From: Prevotella sp.
GTDB taxonomy: Bacteria > Bacteroidota > Bacteroidia > Bacteroidales > Bacteroidaceae
Assembly (NCBI GenBank): GCA_016291495.1
Contig: JAEEXI010000009.1
Coordinates: forward strand, 1-64,000
Reading direction: 5' to 3'
DNA length: 64,000 nucleotides
Shown here piece after piece: positions 54,513 to 63,846 of this stretch (the stretch's first letter is position 1; each line of letters opens with the position of its first letter). A program made the position numbers and the translations under genes. The notes below the pieces were generated by a model that saw only the letters and a list, made by a program, of their open reading frames with translations, was not told the DNA's origin and made no database searches.

Positions 54513-55733
54513 CTAATCAGCCGCTGACAGCAGTATCTCACCCAGGGTGGGGTGGATGTGTATCATGTCGCGTAACTGTTGTATCGTTGAGCTACAGTTC
54601 ATGAGTACTGCCACTTCCTGGATAATATCTGCAGCATGGGCACCAAAGGCATGACAGCCCAGAATACGGCCATTGGGATTGGAGAAGAGCTTAAGCATAC
54701 CCTCCGTCTCGTTCATCGCCAAGGCCTTGCCGTTGGCACGCCAAAAGGATTTCCTGCACTGGTAGGCGATGCCCTGTTCCTTCAACTGGTCTTCCGTAGA
54801 ACCTACGCAGGCAGCCTCAGGTTCTGTGAAGATGGCTGCTGGCATGATGTCGAAGCGGATGCCGTCGGTCTTTCCAAGGATATGGTTTACGGCACGGACT
54901 GCCTGCATCTCAGCGGCATGGGCCAGCATCTGCCGACCATTAACATCACCAATGGCGTAGACGCCATCCACGGTAGTTTTGAAGTTCTCATCTACGGCCA
55001 CGCCTTTGCGCTCATCGTATTCAATGCCAGCATTGGAAAAATCAGTTTGCACACGAGGCTTGCGGCCAGTAGCCATTAAAATACAGTCAGCATCGATATC
55101 AGAAAAATTCTCTACGGCAGTCTTCATCTTAAAGATGATGCCCCGCTTCTCCAGCAATTTGCGCAATCGCTTGGCGATATCGCTGTCCAGGGCGGGCAGA
55201 CACTCCTTGAGATATTCTATCACTGTCACCTCAGAGCCAAAACGGTTGAATACAGAGGCAAACTCCATACCGATAACGCCTGCGCCAATGATGGTCAGAC
55301 GCTTTGGGAGAGTTTCGAGGTTCAAGAGACCCGTGGAATCGACAACTCTTGGGTCTGTACGTGCCCCCTCAATGGGGAGCCATTTGGTTTCGGAACCAGT
55401 GGCAATGATGATATGGTCGGCGGTGTAATCGTTGACGGTATGGGCATCAACGAAAGCAGCCTTTTCACGAACTAATGTGATGTTAGGGTGGGAGAGGATG
55501 CCCTCCACGCCCTGACGAAGTTGGGCTACGACTGCTGTCATACGTTCACGTGCTTCCTCAAAAGTCTGGGAGTGTACGTAGGTCTTGGTAGGTATGCAAC
55601 CAACGTTCAGGCAGGTGCCGCCAACTTCGGCACCCTCGAAGATGGTGACCTTCAGTCCCTGTTTGGCGGCATATTCTGCGGCCCGGTAGCCTCCAGGTCC
55701 TGCACCGATGATGATGAGATCAGTTTTGTTCAT
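54513..55733 (-). CDS. lpdA: Dihydrolipoyl dehydrogenase (E3/L-protein)
   Basis: 406 residues, slightly short for the family. FAD motif LIIIGAGPGGYRAAEYA, redox disulfide GGTCLNVGCIPTK, NAD motif LTIIGAGVIGMEFASVF, and C-terminal catalytic His in IHIHPTLGEILLSA. It reoxidises the lipoyl arm of GcvH. It overlaps gcvPB by 14 bases and is the last gene of the glycine cleavage run. Confidence 0.93.
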   Translation of the reverse strand: MNKTDLIIIGAGPGGYRAAEYAAKQGLKVTIFEGAEVGGTCLNVGCIPTKTYVHSQTFEEARERMTAVVAQLRQGVEGILSHPNITLVREKAAFVDAHTVNDYTADHIIIATGSETKWLPIEGARTDPRVVDSTGLLNLETLPKRLTIIGAGVIGMEFASVFNRFGSEVTVIEYLKECLPALDSDIAKRLRKLLEKRGIIFKMKTAVENFSDIDADCILMATGRKPRVQTDFSNAGIEYDERKGVAVDENFKTTVDGVYAIGDVNGRQMLAHAAEMQAVRAVNHILGKTDGIRFDIMPAAIFTEPEAACVGSTEDQLKEQGIAYQCRKSFWRANGKALAMNETEGMLKLFSNPNGRILGCHAFGAHAADIIQEVAVLMNCSSTIQQLRDMIHIHPTLGEILLSAAD

Positions 55734-57129
55734 TCTTCAACTGCTTATAAGTCACAACAGGATGCTTGGCTGCAAGGACATCGTCGACACGTCCGATTGG
55801 CGTAGTGTGTGGAGCATTCTTCACCATCTCAGGATCGGTCTTAGCCTCCTCAGCAATCTTTCGCATCACGGCAATGAATCCATCGAGTGTCTCCTTCGAC
55901 TCGTTCTCAGTGGGCTCAACCATCAAGCTCTCGTGGAACAGTAGAGGGAAGTAGATAGTAGGCGCATGATAACCGTAGTCGAGCAGTCGCTTAGCCACAT
56001 CCATCGTGGTGACCTCCGTACTCTTATCCTTCAATCCGTCGAACACAAACTCATGACAGCACAAGCCATCGATGGGCAGTTCGTAGACATCCTTCAGGCT
56101 CTCCTTGATATAGTTGGCGTTGAGCACAGCCAGCGGACCAACCTCCTTAATATGCTCACGACCTAACGACAGGATATAAGCATAGGCACGCATCATCACG
56201 GCATAGTTGCCTTGATAGGGCGATACAAACGGGAAGCAATCCTGTAAGCCTTCACGTACACCGACGGGACCAGAACCAGGACCACCACCGCCATGAGGCG
56301 TTGAGAAAGTCTTGTGCAGATTGATATGCATCACATCAAATCCCATATCGCCAGGACGACAAGCGCCAAGCATAGGATTCAGGTTAGCACCATCGTAATA
56401 CATCAGTCCACCACAGTCATGGATGAGTTTTGCAATCTCAGGGATACGGGTTTCGAACAGACCAAGGGTATTTGGATTGGTCATCATCATAGCAGCGATG
56501 TTTGAGCCTTCTAAAGATACTAGTCGTTCTAGATCTTCTAGATCAACCAGACCATTGGCGTCACTTTTCACCTCAACTATCTCCAATCCGCATACTGCTG
56601 CCGAGGCAGGATTGGTGCCATGAGCACTATCAGGCACAATCACTTTCTTACGTGCCATGTCACCATGTTTGTGATGGTAGTTGTCGATAGTCATCAGTCC
56701 TGTCAACTCACCATGAGCACCAGCGTAGGGCTTAAAGGTGAAGTGAGCCAGACCAGTAAGTTCGCAGAGTGATTTCTCAAGCAGCATTACCAATGCCTGA
56801 GCTCCCTTAATTGTTGCAGCGGGCTGTAATGGGTGCAGGTTCTGGAACTGTGGCAGAGCAGCCATCTCCTCATTGATCTTGGGGTTGTACTTCATCGTAC
56901 ACGATCCCAGAGGATAGAAGCCCGTATCAACGCCGAAGTTGTTATTCGAGAGATTCGTATAATGACGTACCACTGTCAGCTCATCACACTCAGGCAGCTG
57001 CGTATCTTCTGCACGCTTCATCGCAGCTGGTATCTCGTAACTGCCATAGTTATTCTTTGGTAGACTATAACCCTTGCGGCCCTCCTTTGAGAGTTCAAAG
57101 ATCAGATTTCCATATAATCGATTGTTCAT
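55720..57129 (-). CDS. gcvPB: Glycine decarboxylase (P-protein) subunit 2
   Basis: 469 residues. The PLP Lys lies in DVMHINLHKTFSTPHGGGGP. Glycine-rich GSCTMKYNPKINEEMAAL and VPDSAHGTNPASAAVCG are typical of the C-terminal half of P-protein, here a separate subunit. It overlaps gcvPA by 4 bases (ATGA coupling). Confidence 0.95.
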   Translation of the reverse strand: MNNRLYGNLIFELSKEGRKGYSLPKNNYGSYEIPAAMKRAEDTQLPECDELTVVRHYTNLSNNNFGVDTGFYPLGSCTMKYNPKINEEMAALPQFQNLHPLQPAATIKGAQALVMLLEKSLCELTGLAHFTFKPYAGAHGELTGLMTIDNYHHKHGDMARKKVIVPDSAHGTNPASAAVCGLEIVEVKSDANGLVDLEDLERLVSLEGSNIAAMMMTNPNTLGLFETRIPEIAKLIHDCGGLMYYDGANLNPMLGACRPGDMGFDVMHINLHKTFSTPHGGGGPGSGPVGVREGLQDCFPFVSPYQGNYAVMMRAYAYILSLGREHIKEVGPLAVLNANYIKESLKDVYELPIDGLCCHEFVFDGLKDKSTEVTTMDVAKRLLDYGYHAPTIYFPLLFHESLMVEPTENESKETLDGFIAVMRKIAEEAKTDPEMVKNAPHTTPIGRVDDVLAAKHPVVTYKQLKNEQN

Positions 57130-58442
57130 AGGGCAGCAATTTTTACGAGGTTATCAATTTCTTCCTTGGTACGCTTCTCAGTCACGGCAAACAGGATACC
57201 ATCACCAATCTTAACGCCACCCAAAATGCCAGCATCGATGAAACGCTGATACAGAGCATCCACGTCTCCATCGTACTTCACAAAGAACTCGTTGAAGAAC
57301 GGCTTGTCGTAGGCCAGATGGAATTTTCCTGTAGCCAAGAGTTTGTCGCAGAGATAGTGAGCACCTGCATAAGAGAGTTCGGCAGCTTCCTTCAGACCCT
57401 GCTTACCCATCAGTGACATATAGATGGTAACAAAGAGTGCCATCAAGCTCTGGTTACTACATATATTAGATGTAGCTTTCTGTCTGCGGATATGCTGTTC
57501 GCGTGCCTGAAGAGTTAACACAAAGGCACGCTGATCGCGATTGTCCTTGGTCATACCTACGATACGACCTGGCATCTTACGAATCAGTTTCTCTGTGCAA
57601 CACATGTAGCCCACGTACGGACCACCAAACTGCATAGGGATACCCAACGACTGACCATCGCCAACTGCGATATCAGCGCCCCATTCACCTGGAGTCTTCA
57701 GCACAGCCAGGTCAGCAGCCACACTGTTCATGATAAAGAGTGCCTTGTTGTCGTGACAAGCCTCAGCAAAACCAGTGTAGTCCTCAACTATACCAAAAGC
57801 GTTTGGCTGCTGAACAATAACACCAGCAACACCACCCTGGGCAAGAAGCGACTTCAAGTCATCGATATCAGTCACGCCATCCTTCTCGGCTATCGTTTCC
57901 AGTTCAATACCCTGATGCAGCGCATAGGTATCGAGCACTTTACGAGTATCTGGATTCAGTGTGTCCGACACCAGCACCTTGTTCTGTTTCTTACCAGCAG
58001 CCACAGCCATCATCATCGCCTCAGCAGTAGCCGTTGTACCGTCATACATCGAGGCGTTGCTGATGTCCATCCCTGTCAGTTCGGCCATCATGCTCTGATA
58101 CTCAAAGATATAGTGCAGTGTGCCCTGTGATATTTCTGCCTGATACGGAGTATAGGATGTAAGGAACTCTGAGCGCTGCAGCAGACTTGGTATTACCGAT
58201 GGTGTATAATGATCGTAAACACCATAGCCAGCAAAGCAAGTCATCTGCAGATTCTGCGAACCGAGCTTGTCAAACAATTGACGAACCTCTATTTCGCTCA
58301 TCTCCGATGGCAACTGATAGTCGTTCTTGAAGCGGATGGCATCAGGAATCTGGGCGTAAAGGCCATCCAAGTCTTTCACTCCCACCTTCTCCATCATCGC
58401 CTTCAGGTCCGACTCAGTATGTGGAAAATACTTATAATCCAT
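57126..58442 (-). CDS. gcvPA: Glycine decarboxylase (P-protein) subunit 1
   Basis: 438 residues from MDYKYFPHTESDLKAMMEKV. Typical blocks are FAGYGVYDHYTPSVI, NASMYDGTTATAEAMMMA and GDGQSLGIPMQFGGPYVGYM. It pairs with gcvPB to decarboxylate glycine onto GcvH. The longer frame to 58490 overlaps gcvH and is rejected. Confidence 0.95.
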   Translation of the reverse strand: MDYKYFPHTESDLKAMMEKVGVKDLDGLYAQIPDAIRFKNDYQLPSEMSEIEVRQLFDKLGSQNLQMTCFAGYGVYDHYTPSVIPSLLQRSEFLTSYTPYQAEISQGTLHYIFEYQSMMAELTGMDISNASMYDGTTATAEAMMMAVAAGKKQNKVLVSDTLNPDTRKVLDTYALHQGIELETIAEKDGVTDIDDLKSLLAQGGVAGVIVQQPNAFGIVEDYTGFAEACHDNKALFIMNSVAADLAVLKTPGEWGADIAVGDGQSLGIPMQFGGPYVGYMCCTEKLIRKMPGRIVGMTKDNRDQRAFVLTLQAREQHIRRQKATSNICSNQSLMALFVTIYMSLMGKQGLKEAAELSYAGAHYLCDKLLATGKFHLAYDKPFFNEFFVKYDGDVDALYQRFIDAGILGGVKIGDGILFAVTEKRTKEEIDNLVKIAAL

Positions 58443-58455
58443 TGAACATTGAACT

Positions 58456-58836
58456 TTACTTCTCGCAAAAGGCAGCGTAGGCCTTGGCATCCATCAGGTT
58501 GTCCAAATCGCCCTTATCACTCAGCTGTAGCTTGATAATCCAGTTCTCATAGGCGTCTTGGTTGATGAGTTCTGGCTGATCGTCGAGGGTCTCGTTTACC
58601 TCGACTACAGTACCGCTAACTGGCGAAATAAGATCCGATGCAGCCTTTACGCTCTCTACAGCACCAAACTCCTCACCAGCCTCAACCTCGTCGTCAACCT
58701 CTGGCATATCTACATAGACCACATTACCCAGTGCATTCTGGGCGTAGTCTGTGATACCTACAAAACCAAAATCACCTTCTACTCTTACAAATTCGTGTGA
58801 CTCTGAGTAGTAGAGTCCTTCAATTACTTTAGCCAT
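58456..58836 (-). CDS. gcvH: Glycine cleavage system H-protein
   Basis: 126 residues. The lipoyl-accepting Lys is in FGAVESVKAASDLISPVSG, with the flanking YVDMPEVDDEVEAGE typical of GcvH. It carries the aminomethyl group between P, T and L proteins. Confidence 0.97.
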   Translation of the reverse strand: MAKVIEGLYYSESHEFVRVEGDFGFVGITDYAQNALGNVVYVDMPEVDDEVEAGEEFGAVESVKAASDLISPVSGTVVEVNETLDDQPELINQDAYENWIIKLQLSDKGDLDNLMDAKAYAAFCEK

Positions 58837-58841
58837 AATAT

Positions 58842-59921
58842 TTATTTTTTATAGTTTTTGTTATAGAATTGCTTTTTGACCACCTTGCCCGGGAATACCT
58901 TCTTACGAATCTGTATCTGCAAATCGGTATCCAGTTTTGAGTATTGTACATCTACCAGTGCCATGCACACGCTCTTGTCAGTGGATATGGTGTGATAGCC
59001 GGTAGTTACTTCACCGATGGGTTCTCCATCCAAATTCAGTACGGGATAGCCATGTCGGGGTATCGCCTTGTCGTTGAGCTCGATACCTATGAGTTTCTTG
59101 GCAGGTCCTTCGGTCTTTTGCTTGGCAAGGGCCTCCTTGCCGATAAACTCTTCTTTGTCGAGTTTGACAAAGATACCTAGTCCGGCCATGATGGGCGTAA
59201 TGTCCTCAGACAGTTCGTCACCATAAAGGGGTAGTCCTACCTCAAAGCGCAGGGTATCACGACAACCGAGTCCACAAGGTTTTACACCAGCAGCGATGAG
59301 CTTGTCCCAGCAGTCGTTGATATAGGCTGCAGAGGCATAAATTTCAAAACCATCCTCACCTGTATAGCCTGTTCTTGATATAATAATGTGGTCGATGGTC
59401 TTAAAGGTATAGAACGCCAGTTCCTTGCAGGAGATGCCCAGCACTTCTTCCATCACTTGCTCTGCCTCAGGCCCTTGTATGGCGAGTTCTCCATATTGGT
59501 CACTCTGGTGTTCCAAGATGATGTCGAAGCCTGTGGCCTGCTGTTGTATCCACCCCCAGTCTTTATCGATATTGGAAGCGTTGATGACGAGGAAGAAGCG
59601 GTTGGCTGCCATCTTATAGACGAGCAGGTCGTCTACTACACCGCCGTGCTCATAGCACATCATGCCATAGAGGATTTTCCCGTTGGGGATGCCCCGTACG
59701 TCATTGGTGAAGATGTGGTTGACAAAGCGTTCTGCCTCTTTTCCGGAGATGAGTACTTCGCCCATGTGACTGACGTCGAACACGCCGCAATGCTGGCGCA
59801 CGGCTTGGTGCTCGTCGATGATGCTTGTATATTGGATGGGCATGTCGTAACCGCCAAAGGGTGATATCAAGGCTCCTAAGGCGACATGTTTGTCATAGAG
59901 ACAGGTTCGTTTGTTTTCCAT
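58842..59921 (-). CDS. gcvT: Glycine cleavage system T-protein (aminomethyltransferase)
   Basis: 359 residues. FGGYDMPIQYTSIIDEHQAV, FDVSHMGEVLISG and the folate-site Asp region (LLVYKMAANRFFLVINASNI), followed by GYTGEDGFEIY and the LGCRDTLRFEVGLPLYG block. It transfers the methylene group to tetrahydrofolate. It lies 5 bases before gcvH. Confidence 0.96.
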   Translation of the reverse strand: MENKRTCLYDKHVALGALISPFGGYDMPIQYTSIIDEHQAVRQHCGVFDVSHMGEVLISGKEAERFVNHIFTNDVRGIPNGKILYGMMCYEHGGVVDDLLVYKMAANRFFLVINASNIDKDWGWIQQQATGFDIILEHQSDQYGELAIQGPEAEQVMEEVLGISCKELAFYTFKTIDHIIISRTGYTGEDGFEIYASAAYINDCWDKLIAAGVKPCGLGCRDTLRFEVGLPLYGDELSEDITPIMAGLGIFVKLDKEEFIGKEALAKQKTEGPAKKLIGIELNDKAIPRHGYPVLNLDGEPIGEVTTGYHTISTDKSVCMALVDVQYSKLDTDLQIQIRKKVFPGKVVKKQFYNKNYKK

Positions 59922-59929
59922 ATAGTTGT

Positions 59930-60901
59930 TTATTCGGTGAGTAATTCTATGAAGTCGGTTTTCATCAGATTCAGGATGATGTCGTCGATGCGGTCGGGCA
60001 GGATGCGGCTGATGGCTCCAGGCTCCAGGGGGACGTCTTTCAGCTTATGAAGGAGTGCGTTGTCGAGATCGCCTATCAGGAAGAAGTCGCCCATGAGATT
60101 GACGCTTTTGATGATGCCGTTCTTCACCTCGATGCGGGCTTCCAGTTGGCCTACATTGTCGATGCGTCGTTTCTTGACGAGGGTGTAGCGGGGATTCTTG
60201 CCGTAGATGAACTCGTCGGAGAGGTATTCCTGTTCCATCTGCTCTATCTGGCGGACGTCTGCTTCGCTGAGTGTGAGGCTTTCGTTGCAGAGTTGGCGCT
60301 GTACGAAGTCCTTGAACTCGGGCAGGCTGATGTTCAGGTAGTCTTTCAGGAAGGTGACGCGCTGGTGGACGCTCTTGATGCCTTTTGACATGAGTTTCTC
60401 GCCTGGAGGGGTGATGGAGCCTACCATGTTGAGCATATCGGTGTCGTAGAGCATGGTGCCGTGTACGATGCTATGTCCGGGAATCTTGTAGAAGGCGTTG
60501 CCCGACACCTTACGGTTGCCGATCATCACGTCGTTACGACCGGACGGGGAGGCGTCGACTCCCAGTCGCTGCAGCATGAGCACGATCATGTTGATATAGC
60601 GGTTGAAGGTGAAGCCTACCTGCTCGTCGGCGGTGATGTAGGAGAACATCATGTTGTTCATGTCGGCATAGACGCAGCCGCCGCCGCTCTTCCGGCGGTA
60701 GGTCTGGATATGGTGACGGCGACAGAAGGGGAGGTTGACTTCGTTCTCGATGAGCTGGTTGCGCCCGAAGATGACGGTGGGCTCCACCTGCCACATGAAG
60801 AAACAGTCGTTTGACTCGACGTGACGGGCCACGTATTCTTCCATGGCCAGATAGAACGGCAGGTGCCTTACCTGATGATCGGGGAGTGCAATATACAGCA
60901 T
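59930..60901 (-). CDS. lplA: Lipoate-protein ligase A
   Basis: 323 residues. RKSGGGCVYADMNNMMFSYI is the adenylate-binding motif, with FMWQVEPTVIFGRNQLIENE before it and SGNAFYKIPGHSIVHGTMLY after, as in LplA; a C-terminal accessory domain is present. It attaches lipoate to GcvH. It is 8 bases upstream of gcvT. Confidence 0.93.
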   Translation of the reverse strand: MLYIALPDHQVRHLPFYLAMEEYVARHVESNDCFFMWQVEPTVIFGRNQLIENEVNLPFCRRHHIQTYRRKSGGGCVYADMNNMMFSYITADEQVGFTFNRYINMIVLMLQRLGVDASPSGRNDVMIGNRKVSGNAFYKIPGHSIVHGTMLYDTDMLNMVGSITPPGEKLMSKGIKSVHQRVTFLKDYLNISLPEFKDFVQRQLCNESLTLSEADVRQIEQMEQEYLSDEFIYGKNPRYTLVKKRRIDNVGQLEARIEVKNGIIKSVNLMGDFFLIGDLDNALLHKLKDVPLEPGAISRILPDRIDDIILNLMKTDFIELLTE

Positions 60902-60907
60902 CGATTT

Positions 60908-62497
60908 TCACTTTTTATCGTAGGCATGCAGGGGGTAGTCGGTGGTGAAATGAAGTCCGCGGCACTCCTTGCGCTCCAGTGCCCAGCGGGTAATCAGGTA
61001 ACCGACGTTGATCATGTTACGGAGTTCGCAGATGTCGCGACTGGCCTTTACGCGCTTGAAGAGGCGCTCGGTCTCTTCATAGAGCATGTCGAGGCGGTCC
61101 CAGGCACGGTGCAGACGGAGGTCGCTGCGGACAATGCCCACGTAGTTTGACATGATCAGTGCCACTTCCTTGACGGACTGTGTGATGAGCACTTTCTCCT
61201 CGTTGGTCATGGTGCCTTCGTCGTTCCATTTCGGAACCTCCGGGTTGTAGTCGTATTCGTCAACGTGCTGCAACGAGTGTCTGGCGGCTGCGTCGGCATA
61301 GACCACTGCCTCGATGAGTGAGTTGGAGGCCAGGCGGTTGCCGCCATGCAGACCGGTGCAGGAGCACTCGCCGAGGGCATAGAGGCGTTCGATGGACGAC
61401 TGGCCGTTGAGGTCGACCTTGATGCCGCCGCACATATAATGGGCGGCAGGTCGGACGGGGATGTAGTCCTGGGTGATGTCGATGCCCATCGACAGGCATT
61501 TCTGGTAGATGTTGGGGAAGTGATGGCGGGTCTCCTCGGCGGGTTTGTGGGTGACGTCGAGGCAGACATGGTCCAGACCGTGAATCTTCATCTCCTTGTC
61601 GATGGCACGGGCCACGATGTCACGGGGTGCGAGCGAGAGGCGCTCGTCGTATTTCTGCATGAACTCCTCGCCGTTGGGCAGTTTCAGGATACCGCCATAG
61701 CCGCGCATGGCCTCCGTGATGAGGTAGGCGGGGTGCGTCTCGTTGGGGTTATGCAGTACGGTGGGGTGGAACTGCACGAACTCCATGTCGGCCACCGTGC
61801 CTTTGGCACGATAGACCATGGCAATGCCGTCGCCTGTGGCAATGACGGGATTCGAGGTGGTGAGATAGACGGCACCGCAGCCACCGGTACACATCACCGT
61901 GATCTTGGCAAGATAGGTGTCGACTTTCTGTGTCTGGGGGTTCAGCACGTAGGCACCATAGCACTGGATATGCGGTGAACGGCGGGTCACGCGGACGCCC
62001 AGATGGTGCTGCGTGATGATCTCAACGGCAAAGTGGTTTTCCTTGACATCAATGTCGGGGTGGTTGCGAACGGCCTCCATGAGTCCGCGCTGAATCTCTG
62101 CCCCGGTATCGTCGGCATGGTGCAGGATACGGAACTCGGAATGACCGCCCTCACGGTGCAGGTCAAACTGTCCGTCCTCTTTCCTGTCGAAGTTCACACC
62201 CCAGTTCACGAGTTCCTGTATCTGCTCAGGAGCGTTGCGTACCACCTGCTCCACGGCCTTGCGGTCGTTGATATAGTCGCCGGCGATGATGGTGTCGGCA
62301 ATATGCTTGTCGAAGGTGTCCGCCTTCATATTCGTCACACTGGCAACGCCGCCCTGGGCAAACGAGGTGTTGGCCTCGTCCAATGATGTCTTGCAGATCA
62401 TACACACCTTGCCTTTGTTGGCACGAGCCACCTTCAGGGCATAGCTCATACCTGCCACACCTGCTCCAATAACCAAGAAATCGTATTTGTAAACCAT
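60908..62497 (-). CDS. nadB: L-aspartate oxidase
   Basis: 529 residues from MVYKYDFLVIGAGVAGMSYA (FAD site). The substrate loop TSFAQGGVASV and the HREGGHSEFRILHHADDTG block identify the succinate-dehydrogenase-like flavoenzyme that starts NAD synthesis. ECSCTGLHGGNRLASNSLIE is conserved. It heads the run to lpdA with only 6 bases before lplA. The ATG at 62554 precedes the promoter and is rejected. Confidence 0.94.
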   Translation of the reverse strand: MVYKYDFLVIGAGVAGMSYALKVARANKGKVCMICKTSLDEANTSFAQGGVASVTNMKADTFDKHIADTIIAGDYINDRKAVEQVVRNAPEQIQELVNWGVNFDRKEDGQFDLHREGGHSEFRILHHADDTGAEIQRGLMEAVRNHPDIDVKENHFAVEIITQHHLGVRVTRRSPHIQCYGAYVLNPQTQKVDTYLAKITVMCTGGCGAVYLTTSNPVIATGDGIAMVYRAKGTVADMEFVQFHPTVLHNPNETHPAYLITEAMRGYGGILKLPNGEEFMQKYDERLSLAPRDIVARAIDKEMKIHGLDHVCLDVTHKPAEETRHHFPNIYQKCLSMGIDITQDYIPVRPAAHYMCGGIKVDLNGQSSIERLYALGECSCTGLHGGNRLASNSLIEAVVYADAAARHSLQHVDEYDYNPEVPKWNDEGTMTNEEKVLITQSVKEVALIMSNYVGIVRSDLRLHRAWDRLDMLYEETERLFKRVKASRDICELRNMINVGYLITRWALERKECRGLHFTTDYPLHAYDKK

Positions 62498-62517
62498 AGT
62501 AGTAGTAATTGATGATG

Positions 62518-62607
62518 CAAAGATAATAAAAAGTTCATAATTCTTTGCAAGCAAAGCGAATAAATTCGATTACATCATGCTTAATTCATAATTATTTTAT
62601 AACTTTG
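62518..62607. promoter_or_regulatory. Divergent promoters of nadB and dacB
   Basis: On the - strand TATCTTTG (62525-62518) serves nadB, about 20 bases before its ATG. On the + strand TAACTTTG (62600-62607) serves dacB, only 10 bases before its ATG. Confidence 0.7.
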
Positions 62608-62617
62608 CCAGTAAATT

Positions 62618-63838
62618 ATGAAAAGACTGAAGTATTTATTCTTAGGATTGGTATTGGCTTCCGTCGGTGTGATGGCACAGGCGGAGGAACGCGACACCCT
62701 TAGCGTAGATACTGTGGAAGTGGCATTGCCCTGGCCACAGAATATTCAATACCGATTGGATTCCCTCGTGAGTGACAAGATGTTTGAAACCTCGATAGTG
62801 GGTATGATCGTCTACGACCTGACAGCCGACTCCGTCTTGTATAAAGTGAACGAACGACAGGCCATGCGCCCGGCATCCACCATGAAGCTCGTTACCGCCA
62901 TCACGGCACTCGACCGGCTGGGCGGCTCCTACCAGTTCCGTACCCAACTCTATTATACGGGGGAGGTGAGAGACAGTATCCTCTATGGCGACCTTTATTG
63001 CGTGGGTGGCTTTGACCCGGCTTTTAACAGTGACGACATGAAGGCCTTTGTGGAGAGCATCCAGCGTATGGGCGTGGATACCATCCGTGGACGGATTGTC
63101 GCCGACAGGTCGATGAAGGATGCCGACCTGTTGGGCGAGGGATGGTGCTGGGATGACGACAATCCGAAACTGTCGCCACTATCCCATGGTCGTGACATTG
63201 CTTTTCTGGAGCGTTTCGCCAAAGAACTCTCCGAAGCAGGAATCGTACTCGACAATATCCGACTCTCCGAAGGCAACCTGCCCAACGGTGCGTATATCCT
63301 CTGTAGCCGTTTTCACACGATGGACCAAATATTGCAGCGTATGATGAAGGTCAGCGACAACTTCTATGCGGAGGCGATGTTCTACCAACTTGGTGCCGCC
63401 ACCGGCCGTCGACCTGCGAAGGCCAAGGATGCCGCCGGTGTGGTCAAGCAACTCATCCAGAAAGTGGGCAACGGCAAGAATCCCTATCGCATCGCAGACG
63501 GCAGCGGACTGTCGTTGTATAACTATGTGACACCCGAACTGGAGATGCGTCTGCTACGCTATGCCTACCGTAACTCGTCGATCTATCAGCATCTGTTGCC
63601 CTCCCTCCCCATTGCAGGACGTGACGGTACGCTGAAGACACGCATGAAGGGAACTTTCGCAGAAGAGAACGTGAAAGCGAAGACGGGTACCGTGACAGGT
63701 ATTTCTGCCCTAGCCGGTTATTGCACGTCGGCCAACGGACACCAACTTTGTTTCTCGATGATCAACCAAGGCATTATGAAGTCTGATCCAGGGCGCAACT
63801 TCCAGGACCGTGTCTGTAATGCCCTCTGCGCTCCCTAA
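62618..63838 (+). CDS. dacB: D-alanyl-D-alanine carboxypeptidase/endopeptidase (PBP4 type)
   Basis: 406 residues. Signal peptide (MKRLKYLFLGLVLASVGVMA). Ser-x-x-Lys in RPASTMKLVTAI, Ser-x-Asn in KVSDNFYAEAMFYQ and Lys-Thr-Gly in VKAKTGTVTGISALAGYC form the penicillin-binding active site of family S13. It trims peptidoglycan cross-links. Confidence 0.92.
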   Translation: MKRLKYLFLGLVLASVGVMAQAEERDTLSVDTVEVALPWPQNIQYRLDSLVSDKMFETSIVGMIVYDLTADSVLYKVNERQAMRPASTMKLVTAITALDRLGGSYQFRTQLYYTGEVRDSILYGDLYCVGGFDPAFNSDDMKAFVESIQRMGVDTIRGRIVADRSMKDADLLGEGWCWDDDNPKLSPLSHGRDIAFLERFAKELSEAGIVLDNIRLSEGNLPNGAYILCSRFHTMDQILQRMMKVSDNFYAEAMFYQLGAATGRRPAKAKDAAGVVKQLIQKVGNGKNPYRIADGSGLSLYNYVTPELEMRLLRYAYRNSSIYQHLLPSLPIAGRDGTLKTRMKGTFAEENVKAKTGTVTGISALAGYCTSANGHQLCFSMINQGIMKSDPGRNFQDRVCNALCAP

Positions 63839-63846
63839 GACAATAC

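Noticed and set aside
59922..60907. Glycine riboswitch controlling the gcv genes
   Set aside because: Intergenic gaps in the run are 5-13 bases or overlaps; there is no room for an aptamer, and none is visible before nadB.
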